A stretch of 64,000 bases of DNA from Nephromyces sp. MM_2019 (GCA_015657535.1 JADHZB010002094.1:36986-100985), one strand, 5' to 3'; positions 38,901-52,364 are shown, numbered from the stretch's first letter. Translations and numbers: made by a program. The notes: generated by a model from the sequence alone, not told the origin.

Positions 38901-40049
38901 TTGTATGCAATGAAGAACAAGCTTAGAGTATTCTAAATGCGGCATGCAGATTCTACATTTTAAGGATTTTACATTTCCTGGATAAGTTTTATAGGTCATC
39001 CGGTCCCGATTCTTTTTGTTTTGAATAAGCCTGTTAAACAATGTCAATTCACTTCGCTGTTCTTCTGCAGCAAGTTATTAATTTACAATTTATCCCCTTT
39101 GTTGTTTTGGATGGGCTGGAAGCTTATTGGTAGCTGAAACGATGACTATAGCTGCTGTATCACGTAATATTCCAACATGGCGTGCATTCGTTGCAAGTCG
39201 CAAAATTTCCATCCCTGCCTCGACTACACCGACATAGCACATCTAATGTAGGCGGCCAACTTTTCTATGTTTGTTGTCTTCGATAACTCCTTAGATTTGA
39301 AATGAATCCGTATAGTAAATTGACATGCATGAAAAACACGCCCTCTTGTTTTCGTGTTGCAGCGATGCAGATGATGCCGGAGCTTGCACTTTCTCCAAAT
39401 GTGGCAGACGTTGCTAGTTTAGACCGCTTTGAAGCTTCTGAGCGCCTATGCGCAGACGTGCGTATGTGGAAATACGTTGATAGTTGTGTACCCAGCAAGA
39501 CGGAAATTACGGAGAATTTCCAAAAAAAATCATTTCTACAAGAAAGGTATTCCATTGTCAGGAAAACTTTTTTTTCTCCTTGACTAATTTAGGAGACAGT
39601 ATTGGCCTATTTCACGCCTATGAGCATTCGGCTTATGACTAGCTTCGGGCCATAGGCTAGAAAACGACTTATGAGGGCCAAAATTTAAAGGATGCTTGGA
39701 AATTTGAGCTGAGCATGTTTTACTATCATATCGATCCTACAAATTTTGTTTACATAAATTTGAGACCTGACGCCCGTGATAAACTTCTAATAGATGCCAC
39801 CAAGTTTAAGAACATCGCAAATCAATAGTGACTGGTAAATACCAACCTAGCATTTTGTTCAAAGATGTTTTTCGATTCTCTGATATCTCTAACCACTAGA
39901 GCTTTTTTAACCAGCAATTCCCGTAATCTCTTGTTAGATGCCCAGTACCGCCACTTCTGAAACGAAGCCGGAATATATATAAGGAGCTACCCGACGGTTT
40001 AGAGATTGCTCCCTTAGTCTACTTATACTATGAACCATGGGATGAAGCA
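32961..40049 (+). CDS. large many-exon protein, possibly with beta-sandwich domains
   Basis: Exons: 32961-33170, 34289-34487, 35217-35327, 35890-36135 (or 36126), 36506-about 36772, about 37429-37671, 37788-37825, 38030-38088, 38485-38661, 39363-39546, 39714-39803 and 39938-40049. All joins keep frame except 36772/37429, where another donor (36732) or a further exon is needed. The 3' end beyond 40049 was not settled. The piece encoded by 35217-36135 reads like a beta-sandwich: alternating hydrophobic residues, two Cys, then APPLEPGTHAVRFWG followed by RYRLRV. This is faintly reminiscent of bacterial-type PPC domains (Tyr/Asp-Cys...Pro-Gly-Thr-Tyr-Tyr-Val). That resemblance is weak and the family is unknown. 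An ATG at 32961 with an in-frame TAA two codons upstream is the provisional start; no signal peptide is seen there. Confidence 0.5.
37233..37264. repeat. inverted repeat with 11-base perfect arms
   Basis: ATCTGTGAAAT (37233-37243) is answered by ATTTCACAGAT (37254-37264) across a 10-base spacer. It is in an intron of the large + strand gene. Confidence 0.85.
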
Positions 40050-41352
40050 GTAAGTTCAACATTTTAGTAAGCTGTGTCCTAACATACATAGAGTGGTGTT
40101 TATATTCTTAGCAAGGGTACAATTTTAATGGCTGATATAAGCAAATCATGTGGGACAACGCGGTGCAGTTAAGATTCTAGACGACAAAGGGAAATTATTA
40201 AATACGATGCTCCCACTACTATTCTTCGGCTGCTTCCTACACATCCCTAATTTTTAGGGGATTATTGCAAACATTGAATATCCCAGGGTACACACATGAC
40301 GAAATATTTTCGGATGTGTCAAATGGATTATACTTAGTTAAAAGTTGAGGGGCAGTTGTGCTGCTGACGTTTCGCAACCGTGCAAAGCATTTTTATGAGA
40401 GCCTTCCCTATATTTCATGTTTTTTGCTTCAATTTTTCAATACAACGGGAAGCGTTAGCAAATCTACTGGCAAACTTTAGAATAGAAAGGATACAATGAA
40501 TTATAGTTGAACCACCAGATAAGTTGTAGAAGCTACACTGACAAATATGCTAAAGGGTTGTGGAGCGGGAAAAATGAGCCTAATAAGCTCAACATCACAA
40601 GACAACTAATTCGTGGGGATTTATGGAAAAAAGACTCACATTTTCTCCCACATGCACCCTAGTAGGATATCGCAAATGTAGGTAGGGTATTCACTGGAAA
40701 ATTTCTAGGATTTATGGTCCGTTTTTTTATGTGTGCATTCTATGGCAAAGAAAGCTGAGCATATCTGCTCTCAAGATATGTTGCAATCGATATGGTGGAA
40801 AAATGCCGAGGTCACCCAGTAGAATCATACGGTCACTATATCCTCTGCAGAGATGTTGATACGATATGCTAACGATCGCCAGTTTTTGTGGCTATCTTTG
40901 GCATATACGCAGTTTTCCAGCTTCTGCAGTCCTCATGAATGTACATCGGGTTATATTTTATAAGAATGCAGAATTATTCCTCACCGATTTCAGCGGGACA
41001 ATTTCTCTTACAGGGTAGCTTCTTGCCATCTACGAGAGCTATAGCTTCTCAGAGAAGTCACTGTGGATGCAAGAGTACCACGCATTTCATTTCTTCGAAG
41101 CACTTTAACCACGCTGGCAGTGAATTAATTGCGTTTTATCGCATAATTTTTGCAGTGCTTTTATTGGCGTAAAACTCAGCCACTAGTTTTGAACACTTCA
41201 CTTTTGTTTTGAGTAACGCATGATAATATTACGAATGCCATCTAATTTCGCGGCCCACCGATGTGCTCTGCTGGTTACCTTACTGCGCTTTTGTATCAAA
41301 CATCCAATGATAAACGAAACCGCGAATTTAGCTCTTACTTATATATTAGGAC
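40050..41352 (+). other. unresolved 3' end of the large gene; possible membrane-tail exon
   Basis: After the donor at 40049, several overlapping frames near 40,130-40,260 could supply a last exon. One ends in a hydrophobic tail (PLLFFGCFLHI). A frame from an ATG at 40939 to TAA at 41172 (77 codons) also ends in a hydrophobic tail (IIFAVLLLA) after small residues, as in GPI-anchor signals. An overlapping frame after an acceptor at about 40,912 is open to a TAG at 41015. The sequence alone does not choose between them. Confidence 0.3.
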
Positions 41353-42287
41353 ATGCCACCGGAGTACAGGGAAGAGATTAAAGGTTTACAAAATAGGACA
41401 CAATACGGCAGCCAAGGGAAAGAAGATATTGCAGGAGGGTACCCCAGTGATCTGCTAGATAGGACCAAACGAGACAGTTCTACAAATCCAGTAGAAAAAC
41501 CCTTTGATACTAGCACTCATTCTCACGACCCTTCAGACATCACCAGTCTTGAAAAAAAATCAGAACAGCTAGCAACTACCGAGAAAGCGGGAGGAAACAG
41601 CTTGAAAATTGCCGCAAAGAATGCATCTACCATGAATGGAGACCAACAGAAATCACGTTTTCAGGGGCATAATAACTCCGCAATGAAGGATAATTTTTTT
41701 TCAGTTTGCTTACTGGTGGGCAAAACTATCTTTGCTAGCGTGACTCCTGTCAATAGCAACATTATTAGTTTTATTGTTGGAAAATGGCTGCCCTGTGTTC
41801 CAAGACGTGGGCCAGAAAAGCTCGAGATACTTCGGCAGGACTTAATAGATCCGATAGAGCAGTTACAGACCTACAATACATACTCCCGAAATTTGTAGTA
41901 CTACTATTTGAGCTTGCAAGGATTTGAAAGAAAAGCCCTTGGCTGCGTCCTCGGTGAGCTGGGAAAAGGGTCTGCTTAATTCGAAGGTAGCTCCAACCAC
42001 TGATGCTTCGCAAGCAAGTCAACGAGTTTTTTTATTTGTAATTTTTTTTAGAACTTAAAGCGACACTTCCATCTATTACTGAGTTTTCCGCAAAAATGAG
42101 CCTTCGGATCAGCTTTTTGCTCTCGTATGCTAAGCGAAGCTCAAAAACAATCTCTATCGCTGAATTGCCCACAACAGTAGCATATGGTGAGCTATATCGG
42201 AGCTTGCTACCGCCTGCCCTAGCCAGTTATACAAAAAGGTATATCTCACGGAGAATTCAGGTCAATATGACGATACTCAAACCTTGA
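41353..42287 (+). CDS. unrecognised protein, 2-3 exons
   Basis: The first exon is open from an ATG at 41353 (in-frame TAG two codons upstream) for up to 181 codons. Its Ser/Lys/Gln-rich N-terminal part is followed by a moderately hydrophobic stretch around residues 117-145. A small exon near 41,925-41,957 and a final exon after a strong acceptor (TTTGTAATTTTTTTTAG, about 42,050) join in phase and run to a TGA at 42287. For this the first exon must use the donor GTGGGC near 41,806. If it does not, the first exon ends by itself at a TAG at 41898. No domain recognised. Confidence 0.45.
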
Positions 42288-42725
42288 TTATACAGACAAA
42301 ATTATCCCGCATCATTCTATGTATTGGTTTCGCGTGTATATCGTAATTACAAGCATGAAAGAATGTTTAAAACTTAACCACAATACAACGTCCAACTACA
42401 CCTAACGAAATGGAGTTATCGCTAGAATGGTAGAAGAAACAATCCACACTGGTTTACAGCCCATGCTGATACCACGGCGTGCACCACGCGTATTAGGTTA
42501 CGCAAGCTTAGTTGTGCCTCTATGTAATAAGAAGGCCTACATCATACGCAACAATGCTACGATGGACAGCCTTAGCGATTAAGGTGTGTATAGCGTACTT
42601 CTTTTAGGCATGTCAATCGACCATCCGCGGCGGGTAACGTATAGCCCATGCGGAGTGTGCGCGCCGTAGAATGAAAATTTGGCAGAAACTTAGACGTAAT
42701 CCACTTCGGTGATGATGGGGCTCAC

Positions 42726-42912
42726 CTGCTGCCTGTATATTCTTTGGATCCGTTCGCGTTCTAGACCTAAGAGTCGGCTTCAATATAAGGTGTGAATTAA
42801 TGTCAGCAAAATCCAATCGATGGCACTCACAAGCACTCATTTCCGTGGAAATGTAACCGTGAGTGTGTTCTCTCAGGCTCCATTGCCGTGATGCTACTAC
42901 TATCGTCCCCAT
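42726..42912 (-). CDS. probable first exon of an unrecognised gene
   Basis: An ATG at 42912 opens 62 codons and ends at a strong donor, CAGCAG|GTGAGC (42725). Downstream exons on this strand would approach or overlap the 3' end of the + strand gene at 42287, and none was found. Confidence 0.35.
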
Positions 42913-43250
42913 ATCCTGCTAAGTGAACAGCCACGCCGTGACTACCTTGTTATGCCCTGCTATGCATTCTGCTCTCAAGCGAGCAGATGGATTTCGCAAT
43001 GGCTGTGTAGCTGCATCCATAGCGGGCGTTGGAGGAGCGCGGTGGCACTGCACTCAAGGAGGGTTACAATGTGGCAACGAAGCAATGGATTAGAGCAGCA
43101 GCAGTTTTTTTTCTTCGGGGCCGAAGTAAATCATGCACTTCGGCAGGTAGTAACGTTTAGATCCGTAGCTGTCTCTGTGTATTACACCTGAAGCGCTAGC
43201 AGTGATGTGATCATCTAGCGACAGCTCTCGCAGCCTAATCATGCAAACTA

Positions 43251-45233
43251 TTATCGAATATCAGTGCTGCTATATGGAAGCAACTTGTACGCATCTTTAC
43301 AATGAAAACGGTCGGCCTGGGCTGCACGCACAACCTCCGACATTCGTGACTTTGATAGCTTCCCCCTAGTTATTTTGACTACAGGAACTTTAGTTACTAC
43401 TGGTATGTACCCTCCTTGTAGCAACTGCAGGATGAATGTCGAGTGCAACTGACACAACACAGCTAAGCACTGTGTAGCCGGTTGCATAAGGTACACTGCA
43501 GTGGCTCTATAAGCACAGTTTGAACGTCAGGGTATTCACATTCTAAAGTAAGGGCTTGCGCACAAAAAGGGTGCCTCTATGTGCACACGTAATGTGATGC
43601 TGGCACGAATACAAGTTAGGGTGTGCTCATGCCGATAAACAGCTGAAAGTTAAGTTAATTCTTTGGAGAGGACCATATTTGTTCTTTCAATTGGTGCCTA
43701 CGCAAGTCATGCCCGCTGATTGGAACTTGATAGAGACAAGGTGCGTACGAGTACACAAAAATAGGGACAAATCCTCAGGTTAAAAATGCTTAAGATAAGC
43801 AACCTTAGAAGGGGGTAAGAAGATAAGAAGACCGATAACGCTGCCACAAGCTGTGGATTTGTGTTGTTACGCATGAACTACGGTTAACATCTAGAACCCT
43901 TTTTCTATTTTATAAGTAGCAAATGGTTCTCCTGGTACTGTGCTTTGGATTTGAAGCGAGCAACCAGATTTATTATAGCATGATAATGTTCATCGTTGTG
44001 TGCTGTGTAGCCGGAGGTACACCCTTTTAGCGGTTTACTGACATGCATGTACCTTACGTAGTTTTGGTGCGCTCATCTCGATTGTATTCCGATCACTTTC
44101 CGCTTGGATAAATAAATGAAACCTTTCGGGCAGCAGTTACAACCGAACATTAGCAGCACCGTGTAATGTTTGGTAGGCCACGCGTTGTTCAATTTGTTAG
44201 TGCTGAAACTTTTGCAGTGCACCTTGATTATATCTAGGTGCTAAACGCAGAAAGTATACTAAATACTACGATAAAACATACCACAGCATCCAGTAAGACT
44301 GCAGTGTGCATTGAGACCTTTAGAGCTCGCTACCGCTAGGTGGGAACGATCATGGACGCACGCATCCGCAGGTATACAGGTGTGAAGAGAGTTTGAATTA
44401 TCGCAGACGTCCTGTCGCTATGCCAAGGCTCAAGAACGTGCGCCGTAATATTGGCCTCGTGAGGGAGCAAAACTATCATTCACAAGTGCACCAGGATATG
44501 GCATGTAAGTAGCAGGTCCTCTACTACTGCAAGTGTTGTGCAATAATTATTATACCCTTTTACTCTAGGAGCCCCATGATCTCGCTCCATCACCGGGCGG
44601 ATATGTATCCATGCGCTAGTAACCCTAGTTTAATCATACGGGTGAGATACTATTTTATTCTCTAATGGTTAGAGCAAACCGCTATTCAAACTTTTAACTT
44701 TCCCTACCTGCCCTCCTTACCAACTCAGCTACCTACCTATCGTCATCTTTAATCCCAACCTACGAGAAATCCTCCAACTTCAAGCGGTCTCTGGGGCTAT
44801 GTGCAATCGCACTTGCTGCCTCTCTGTCTCACTTGATTAGCTGCTTTACCTCTGTATCACGTTGTAATCTATGAATATCAACCAATACTTTGAAGTGACT
44901 CTACCATCATACCCCACGCTGAAAGACATCGAGCCTCCTATCCAGTCTATATATAGCACGGGCGCTTTATTTTCACGTTAAGGGATAGTGTAGGCCTGGG
45001 GGGCTATTTTGAGTTTGAAAAGCACAGAGAATGAGCTAAAACTACTTTGTAATTATAGCTGCATCTGAAAAGGCATTCCGACATAATTCTCTCATAACGT
45101 AACTGTGGGATTGGGTTGGTTGACCCGAGCAAGCCCATTTATAGCGTGTCAGTGAAAATGGTATTAGCATAGTCCAGCAAATGATTATCACGAACAAAGC
45201 AGTTGTAGGCCTGGATTGCGCATGTGCTGGCAT
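43251..45233 (-). CDS. probable secreted protein (signal-peptide start), exons partly resolved
   Basis: An ATG at 45233 is followed by 10 polar residues and then a hydrophobic run of about 16 residues (TALFVIIICWTMLIPF), as in a signal peptide or signal anchor. The frame stays open to a TAG at 45042. A terminal exon, 43495-43251, follows the acceptor CACTGCAG and encodes about 80 residues ending at TAA. It includes a segment alternating Val, Pro and Lys (IPVVTKVPVVKITRGK). The donor of the first exon and any middle exons are not fixed, so linking the two exons to one gene is an inference from spacing. Confidence 0.35.
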
Positions 45234-45705
45234 GTTCAGCCTTAGACGCTAGCATGCACATCAAACAGTTTTGCAAAAGCTATCCATTCAAAGGCTTGGG
45301 AGGTGTCTTTTACGTAGGCTAGCTCGCGGTTTGCATGTTTGACAACTATTTCATACTGTAGTTGGTTGCATACCCTCAGCATGCCTTATCTAAGAATTTG
45401 ATATGCCTTATCACAACTCACATTCATATTATACAAAACACGTTAGGGCTTGATATATTGAGAGTAACATTTCCTCTTTCTATATTCCAAAGGCCTCACC
45501 TGTCTTTGAACGAATGCACCACTGAGAGATGGTCATCAACCTAACGCTTGCCAGCGTAATACCCAACTCCTAAAGCTACGAGAGTCACTCTATTGTTTTT
45601 CCTAAAGGCTGGAGACAAGATAGTCATAGCTGGGCTCCATTAAGCTATATTGCCAGCACCGTCTCAATCATTAGCTAGTAATAGTAGAACATAACACAAC
45701 CACAG
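45234..45705. promoter_or_regulatory. divergent intergenic region
   Basis: These 472 bases separate the ATG of the probable secreted-protein gene (-) from the ATG of the Sec14-like gene (+). They should hold both promoters. No recognisable motif is visible; an in-frame TAG lies seven codons before the + strand ATG. Confidence 0.4.
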
Positions 45706-48700
45706 ATGGACATATCGGAGCGTGATGAGTCCACGAAAGGCCCCACTGTCTCATTGGCTACCAATGCCTCTGCTGCATCGGACAAGCACACATCTTGTGA
45801 GCACGGCTCAAAATTGGGCGGCCCTATCTTGGGGCCAGCGCCTTGCCTCTCCATAATCCCAGCTCGACTGAAGGATCTGCCGGCATTTGAACACAGAAAA
45901 ATGATCTTGCTTCGGAGGAAAGTCAGGCTCTACCAGAGTAGACTACTAACAGTGTATGATCCAGCAGCAAAGGGCCGTGTAGAAAATGATGACAAAGCGC
46001 AGCTGGAGACAGATGCAAATTCAACACTTATGACCCCCTTCACGGGCTACGAAGTCAATTGGATACTCGACGACGCTTGCCTGATAAGGTGTGAGCTAAT
46101 TAATGGGGTGAAACACTCGCATTAGATACCATGATCAAAGGTGTACTCTGAAATTGGATGCTGGTGGCCATCAAGTGTATTGGGTGGTCAGATTAGTTTC
46201 GCTTTAGTATGGCGATCCACATACTGCACTGTAGCATAGTGGCGCAACCACTGTAATAAGCACATCCCGGCAGCATGCACACCATGTTGCATATGTTGCT
46301 TCGGCGTGCATGAAGGTGAATCAGTATCAAAGGCAAGCAACCTAAAAGAGCGAAATATTAGTTCCATTACCCTATCTGTGGATGCTACAGGCGTTTTCTG
46401 ATATATTTATTTACAAGTGAATGAACGACGTTCTCCTAGTTACCACAAGATTTCCTTCATATACTATGAAAGATCATGCAAAGCTTCCAATTTCCCGCCT
46501 TCCTCCCATAAGCAGGCTCCTTCTCTATCCGATACTGCTTTCTGTGTAGATATTTAAAAGCTAGAGAGTGGCACGTCGAAAAAGCTTTAATGCTACTACT
46601 GGAATCCGTCGCATTTCGTCGCTCCAAAAAGCCCGAACGATTGAAGCCAAAGTTGATTCAACCTCTAGGAACTAGAGGCCAAATATTCAGACATGGCTTC
46701 GATAAGCTGGGGAACCCTATCATCGTAATTAGGTATACAGAGACCATATTATATTGCAAGAGAATGTCATACCTGCTTAGTAAAGGTCTATCCTTATCAT
46801 AATTAGTTTGGAACTAAGTCAGAAAGTGTGTGTACAATGTAGACGTTCTATAGGCTTCAGTAAAAAGTCACCCCGGTAAGGTGTGTAATAATAAAGCATT
46901 CTTATAGCAATTTTTTTATTTTTCGTGTAAGTAGTGACTCTTTGCTGTATAAAGCATCTTCTATTGACCTTTGTTACCGTGGATTAAGAGGAGGGTCCAA
47001 GCAACGCTTTGAGAGTCCATATAAGCAAATATAATTGCTTTTATCATTAGTAGCTTTTATAACTTACTTTCTTCTTGATTCGAGTCTTCAGAAGCCCGAA
47101 GTATCACCGTTGCAATTATCAAGATTTTAAGGTCACTGTTACTATGCTCTGAAATGACCCACTTTCACCGTCTGTAGCTTTCTTTTTTGCTTCCTATGAC
47201 AATTTTTTTCTCTACTGGCTGCTTCTGCAATTTTTTTTCTCTAATACAGCTTCTAGCTTTTGCTTCATTTTTTCGCCTCTGACCTTCCTTTTCATTTGCA
47301 CCCGCCCCAAACCCCGAACCTCCTTCCCCACGCTCTGACTCCTTAACTTTTCATTTCACATTGCATACCCACATTCATGTGTACAAGTTTCTCTTGTGCA
47401 GGGCAGCCTTGAATTTGCGTAAGGAAGAATGTGACAACTCAATAGATATTTTCATTTATACGCTAGAGCGTACCATCCAATCGATCGATCGGACACGGCA
47501 AAATGATCAGATAACTTTTTTTGTCGATTACACGAACTACACAAATGAAAACCAGCCCTCTGTTAAGATGGCTTTAAAGTTTTTAGACATCTTTCAAAAC
47601 TTCTACCCAGAGCGTTTGTGTAAAGCTTTTCTCATTGATACTCCTTGGTATTTTCAGGTAAGTAATGTCGAAATATATGCTGGTAAATGAACTGAAAACA
47701 TGCAGCTACGAGCGTGTGCTATACGCTCATGAGCACAATCTTTGCATTGCTCGAAATCGCAGTCGTGGCAAATTAATTAATGTACCATATATATCTACGT
47801 TATTAGGAGAAATAGTAGTAAGCTTTAGATAAATTTTATGTTGTAGTTAAGTCCTTTGCCATATACATGTTTGGTGTTACTCCTGTGGTTTGCTAGTCTA
47901 CTCTGTTTATGTGTATACTTACAAGTACTTCTACACCGATTTAGCTCTATCAGAATAGATGCCTGTCATTACTTCTTTCTGCCTATATTTGTAGTTGTAT
48001 TCCCTCTCACAAGCCATAATATTTACTTTTTTGTTCTAGAAGTGAGCTGAGCGCGAAAAGAGAAAATGCAGACTCTTCGGCATAACAAAATAGACTCAGT
48101 CCACATATGTATGAATAAAAAACTCCAATAAATTAGCCGATCCATTAGTTTTCATATCCAGCGTGTACTACTAGTGGCAGCTCAATGGCACCCCTTTATT
48201 TTCTCGCATAGCATAGGGTGTGCGCCCACCCCAAAAAGTACATGTTGCTAGGGATGCTTTACCAGAGGTACAGTTAGACATTCACAATAGGCTTGGTATA
48301 CAGAAGCTATTACTTAAGGCTGACTAGCTGTATCAGAACAAAACTAGTTGATATTTAAGTGCGAATATGAGTGCAGTGCTATCCCATTGAGTATATCCTA
48401 TTATGTGACTTCGTCCTCGTAGCAATCAGGGCTGATGGAGTAGAGCAGACACTAGAAGGCTAAGATATTCATCGGTTAACATAATATTAGTATGCAGATT
48501 TTTTATTATTTGCAAAGCCACTACCTCGCCTTTTCGTGAAGGTTCGAGGGTATTAGCCTCTCGAGTGAAAGAAAATTGTGAGACGGTTACATACGCAAAC
48601 GCGCACTATTGCATGAGATCCACTGTGGTACCATCCCATAAAATCCTAGAAGCGGCGTAGAAATAATTAGCTAGCTAACTCAGATAATCAACTCTATAGC

Positions 48701-49942
48701 AGGCTGCACAACATATATTTTGAGCTATAACACAGTAGTGTGTTCTAGCTTGCTAGCCGTGATGGGTATGGACACTGCAAGTATGCATAAAACACAGCAA
48801 AATCTCTGCGAATGTACTTGCAATAGCCGTGAGACTCGACGGTCATACGACCCAAATATAGACTGCAAAAGATGCATTCGAAAAGAAAGTAAGCTCTTGG
48901 ATAAAAATAGCGTGAAGAAATTCGTATCCTCCACAGAGTCTATTAAAAATTTAATTTGAAACTTGCAGACATTTTGGAATATAATCTATCCCTTTATCCC
49001 ATCAAAGACTACGGCCAAGATAAAATTTATACGCACAGACAATGCCGATGACCTAAAACAGCTCTTTTCTCTGGTGGGTGAAACTTTGGCGTGAATCATT
49101 TTGCTATCCTAATTCTCTATTCCTGGTCGAAGTGTTGCTTGTATGCCTGCGGCTCACAGGGTATTAGAATATTCTGCTTTCTCAGCATAATTTCATGCAT
49201 GCCTGCATATTGACAGAACATGAAGTGGGCCGTTAAGACGCTGCGATCACACATATCTTTATTGTTATTCTAAGCTCTACCAATGGTCAGATTCCAAACT
49301 CGTTCTTGCAAATCGAAGGGGGAAAAGTAACAAAGCAGTACTCTTACGACTCAAAGTTATATTGGGAAGAGGAACATCGCCAGTATGAATGCCTGATGAA
49401 ATTTCTACAAGAGAAATACATCAAAAACACGCAGGAGCAGCGTGTGAGCGAGATCATGGCGGCATGGCAAGCCGAAGGTGGGATGAAAGCGGGCTTACAA
49501 GGTCATTGATTATATGAATGCAATTAATATATTCCAAATAAATTATTTGTCAGATGTACTTAATTTCAACAGCTACTTAATTTTTGTATCCGCCCCAGAA
49601 ACCTACGATCAGTTACTATTTATATGAGTACCCTAACTATCACGCTTAAGCACACGCCCTGCAGTTTGCATTTCACACTTTGAACTCCTATCGTCTATTG
49701 TCTCATCGTATATAGAGGCGCTGGAGGCATCGAACCAATGTAATGCACAGGATGCAAAGACTGAATCTGAGCTTCTAGAGGGAAACGTAAAAGAGGAGGA
49801 GGAAGCACTGGTCGATGAGGCTAAAAACGGAAGTGGGGTAGACTCACAAGCAATTCTTGAAGAGGAGCTTAAGAGAGAAGCTTTAAAGAAAGCCTTAGAC
49901 GAGGGGACAGCCAATGAAGACAGTGTCAATCCACCCACATAA
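45706..49942 (+). CDS. Sec14-like CRAL-TRIO lipid-transfer protein, complete
   Basis: Six exons with fully consistent phases: 45706-46088, 46550-46732, 47402-47657, 48969-49073, 49291-49501 and 49716-49942. They total 1,365 bases, or 454 residues. The order is: a polar N terminus (about residues 1-60); the CRAL-TRIO N-terminal helical part with WILDDACLIR joined across the first intron to YLKAREWHVEKALMLL; the lipid-binding fold with GFDKLGNPIIVIR, PSVKMALKFLDIFQNFYPER and LIDTPWYFQ|TFWNIIYPFI; IPNSFLQIEGGK near its end; and an acidic Glu/Lys-rich tail. The family shuttles phosphatidylinositol, phosphatidylcholine or other lipids between membranes or presents them to kinases; which lipid is bound here cannot be read off. 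No GOLD, spectrin or transmembrane part is present. It is slightly longer than yeast Sec14 (304 residues) because of both tails. The start is supported by an in-frame upstream stop. Confidence 0.93.
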
Positions 49943-52364
49943 TCGGTGCGTAGTAGCCGCTGTCAAGAGAGGATTATTCGTGGTTTGCAGCGGGTATGGC
50001 AAGGAATAATATTCTGATTATGCACTGTGGGGTCCGGTAGTATAAGAGAAATTCTCGAGTAAGAAAAACCCTCTTGAGCAGAGAGGCCTTATTCACCGGC
50101 GGGGCCGGGAAGCTCTCAGTGGCTCTACCCAACAGGTTACAGATCTCTTGAAGGCTACTGCAGATATCACACACATTGCACTATGAACATACCAATATCT
50201 ACTGAGCAACGCAAAACCAGCATGGATGATCTTAAAAGCAATGACCATCACTGCGCTGCCCTTTAAACTAGTGGGTAGTGCGCGAATGCTTCACACATCT
50301 TGAGTTTCTTTCATGAGCTCAGCAGCTCTCCGATAAATATAAAATCCTTATGCTCATGCAGAACTCCAGGACCTAGACGACTCACGAATTGTTGAAACGA
50401 TTTTTCTGAAGGAATTTTCGCGCAAGTACCTCTAAAGTTTAATATAATAATTGTCTTTTTCAGGGATATTTAAGAACCAATTGAATATTTTTTCGGCGGG
50501 AGTATACAGACTGCCTTTGACTCACCAGAATAGACTGCATGCATACGTATTAGCATCGCTATGCTGAGTCGGCACTAAAAGAGAGTAGGTTTTGATGATA
50601 AGTATGTACTAAAAAGCCTTGCCTTCCAATATGCTACGGAGAGGTACCTGCTTACATTGGAAGCATCCATTCGCCCCCGGGAAATAGCTTACGAGTCCAT
50701 ACTTGTATTATTTCTTATTTTATACTTAGATGGGCCACAAAAAAGAAATGCATACCTTCAATACAAAAAGCAGAGGGGGTACCACAGCGTGCCTTAGCTT
50801 GTATATTCAGAATCGATTGCAGCTTCTTGTAAACTCCACGTAAACTCTAAAATAAGATTGCATATTCTTACAGACGTAAACTAATATAATAAAACAGGCG
50901 ATACAGGAGTAAAGTATATCAATATTTCCTCTGGTCTATGTCTAGCAATTGCCTCCTGCTATAATCCTTACGCTTTCAAACTTTCATCAGAATCCTAAAA
51001 ATAGAACCCTCCTCTGGACTATGTCTAGCAATAGACTTTGGTATCATCTCCACGCTTTTAAAAGTTCATCAGATTACCACAACTAGGCCCCACACTGCAG
51101 GTCTACCTTTGCTCTTTTTGTTAATCATCCTATCGCGCGAGTCTTATCGAGACTTCATGTTTTTCAATTGTAAATGTCAGCACACACTTTTGAAACTCAC
51201 CACAAAAATCGATAGAAAAAAACCCTTTAACCAGACACCACATGCCGTATCAGACCAAAACTTCCTCTTAGTAACTACACCTTAGTCCTTTCAAGAGGGT
51301 GTATATAATACAAAAAGAAATAAAAAATTTTTTAATGGAATATTTTAATTTTTTTTCAAGTATATGTTTTGCTTGCATGAAACAACGGTTTAGGAGGCTT
51401 ACATACGATTAAAGTCAGGTTGATACCCGCAAAGTGGTAATTTTGCGATTTAATAGCAGAAAAATACGAAATTCCTTACAATATAAGACACGTAGGGTCA
51501 TCATGGGGAGAAAGTTTCCCAGAAAAATGTTATATTAGGGGCTTGGCAATATTATGAAAAATTCAGCACTCGTTAAATCTACAGAACCGCGGGTTTTATG
51601 GCTACAATGTGCTTCAATGAAGCGGAAACTTTTTTAGAGAGCGGCTTTCATGTGCTTTAGGAGTATATCAAATGCTTTGTCAACGTAGAAAAGAGCCAAG
51701 TGTAGCAAAAGCCTTGTTATTTTAGAAAAGATTAGCTTGTAGTAAAAACATCCTCAACCTATGCTTAACCTAGAGAAGGGGGCTGGCAGCAGCTTCATCG
51801 AAGATAAACTACAAAATCCACTGCTTGGTAAAAATGTTAAGAGCTGCTCGAGCCCTTAAAAATCATCCAAAAAGGGCTTTCACCAGCAAAGCAAAAAGTA
51901 TCAAATCCCCACGCACACGAATAGGCTGTCTATAACTTCAAGTAACCTTGGGTATGGCGTGAGTAAAGCTGTCCTCTCAATCACATAATAAATAGATATA
52001 TTTATCTTTTGGTTATATACAGCTGTCTGTGTCTCTTCATTTATATACACATACACACATGTATATATACATACCTCTATACATATCAATCTATATATAT
52101 AACTAAAACGCCATCCAACTGCTAGCCCAAGGAAACTCCGTCAAGGCGCCCAATATGTGTGCAACCTAGTTTATTCTGCATTGTGTGGGTGTGTGGAACC
52201 GTAAAACCCATTGGAACTTCAGGAAGCTCTCTGCATGATTGGTGTGTTTGGCTACCGTAATCGTCATGTGGGCGTGCATCAAGCCAGGCACACAAAAAAT
52301 ATCGGCGTATTCGCCTTCCTCATCATAAATAGCACACACACTGAGAGAGATAAATTATCTCTAC
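49943..52364. other. no gene recognised
   Basis: A-rich sequence with only short open frames. A minus-strand frame from an ATG at 50174 (66 codons) is the best of them and has no partner. A degenerate direct duplication is present (separate entry). Confidence 0.45.
50927..51075. repeat. degenerate direct duplication, about 83-base period
   Basis: TCCTCTGG(T/A)CTATGTCTAGCAAT recurs at 50927 and 51010. After a diverged middle, both copies end in CGCTTT(C/T)AAA.(C/G)TTCATCAGA. It looks like an old tandem duplication. Confidence 0.75.
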
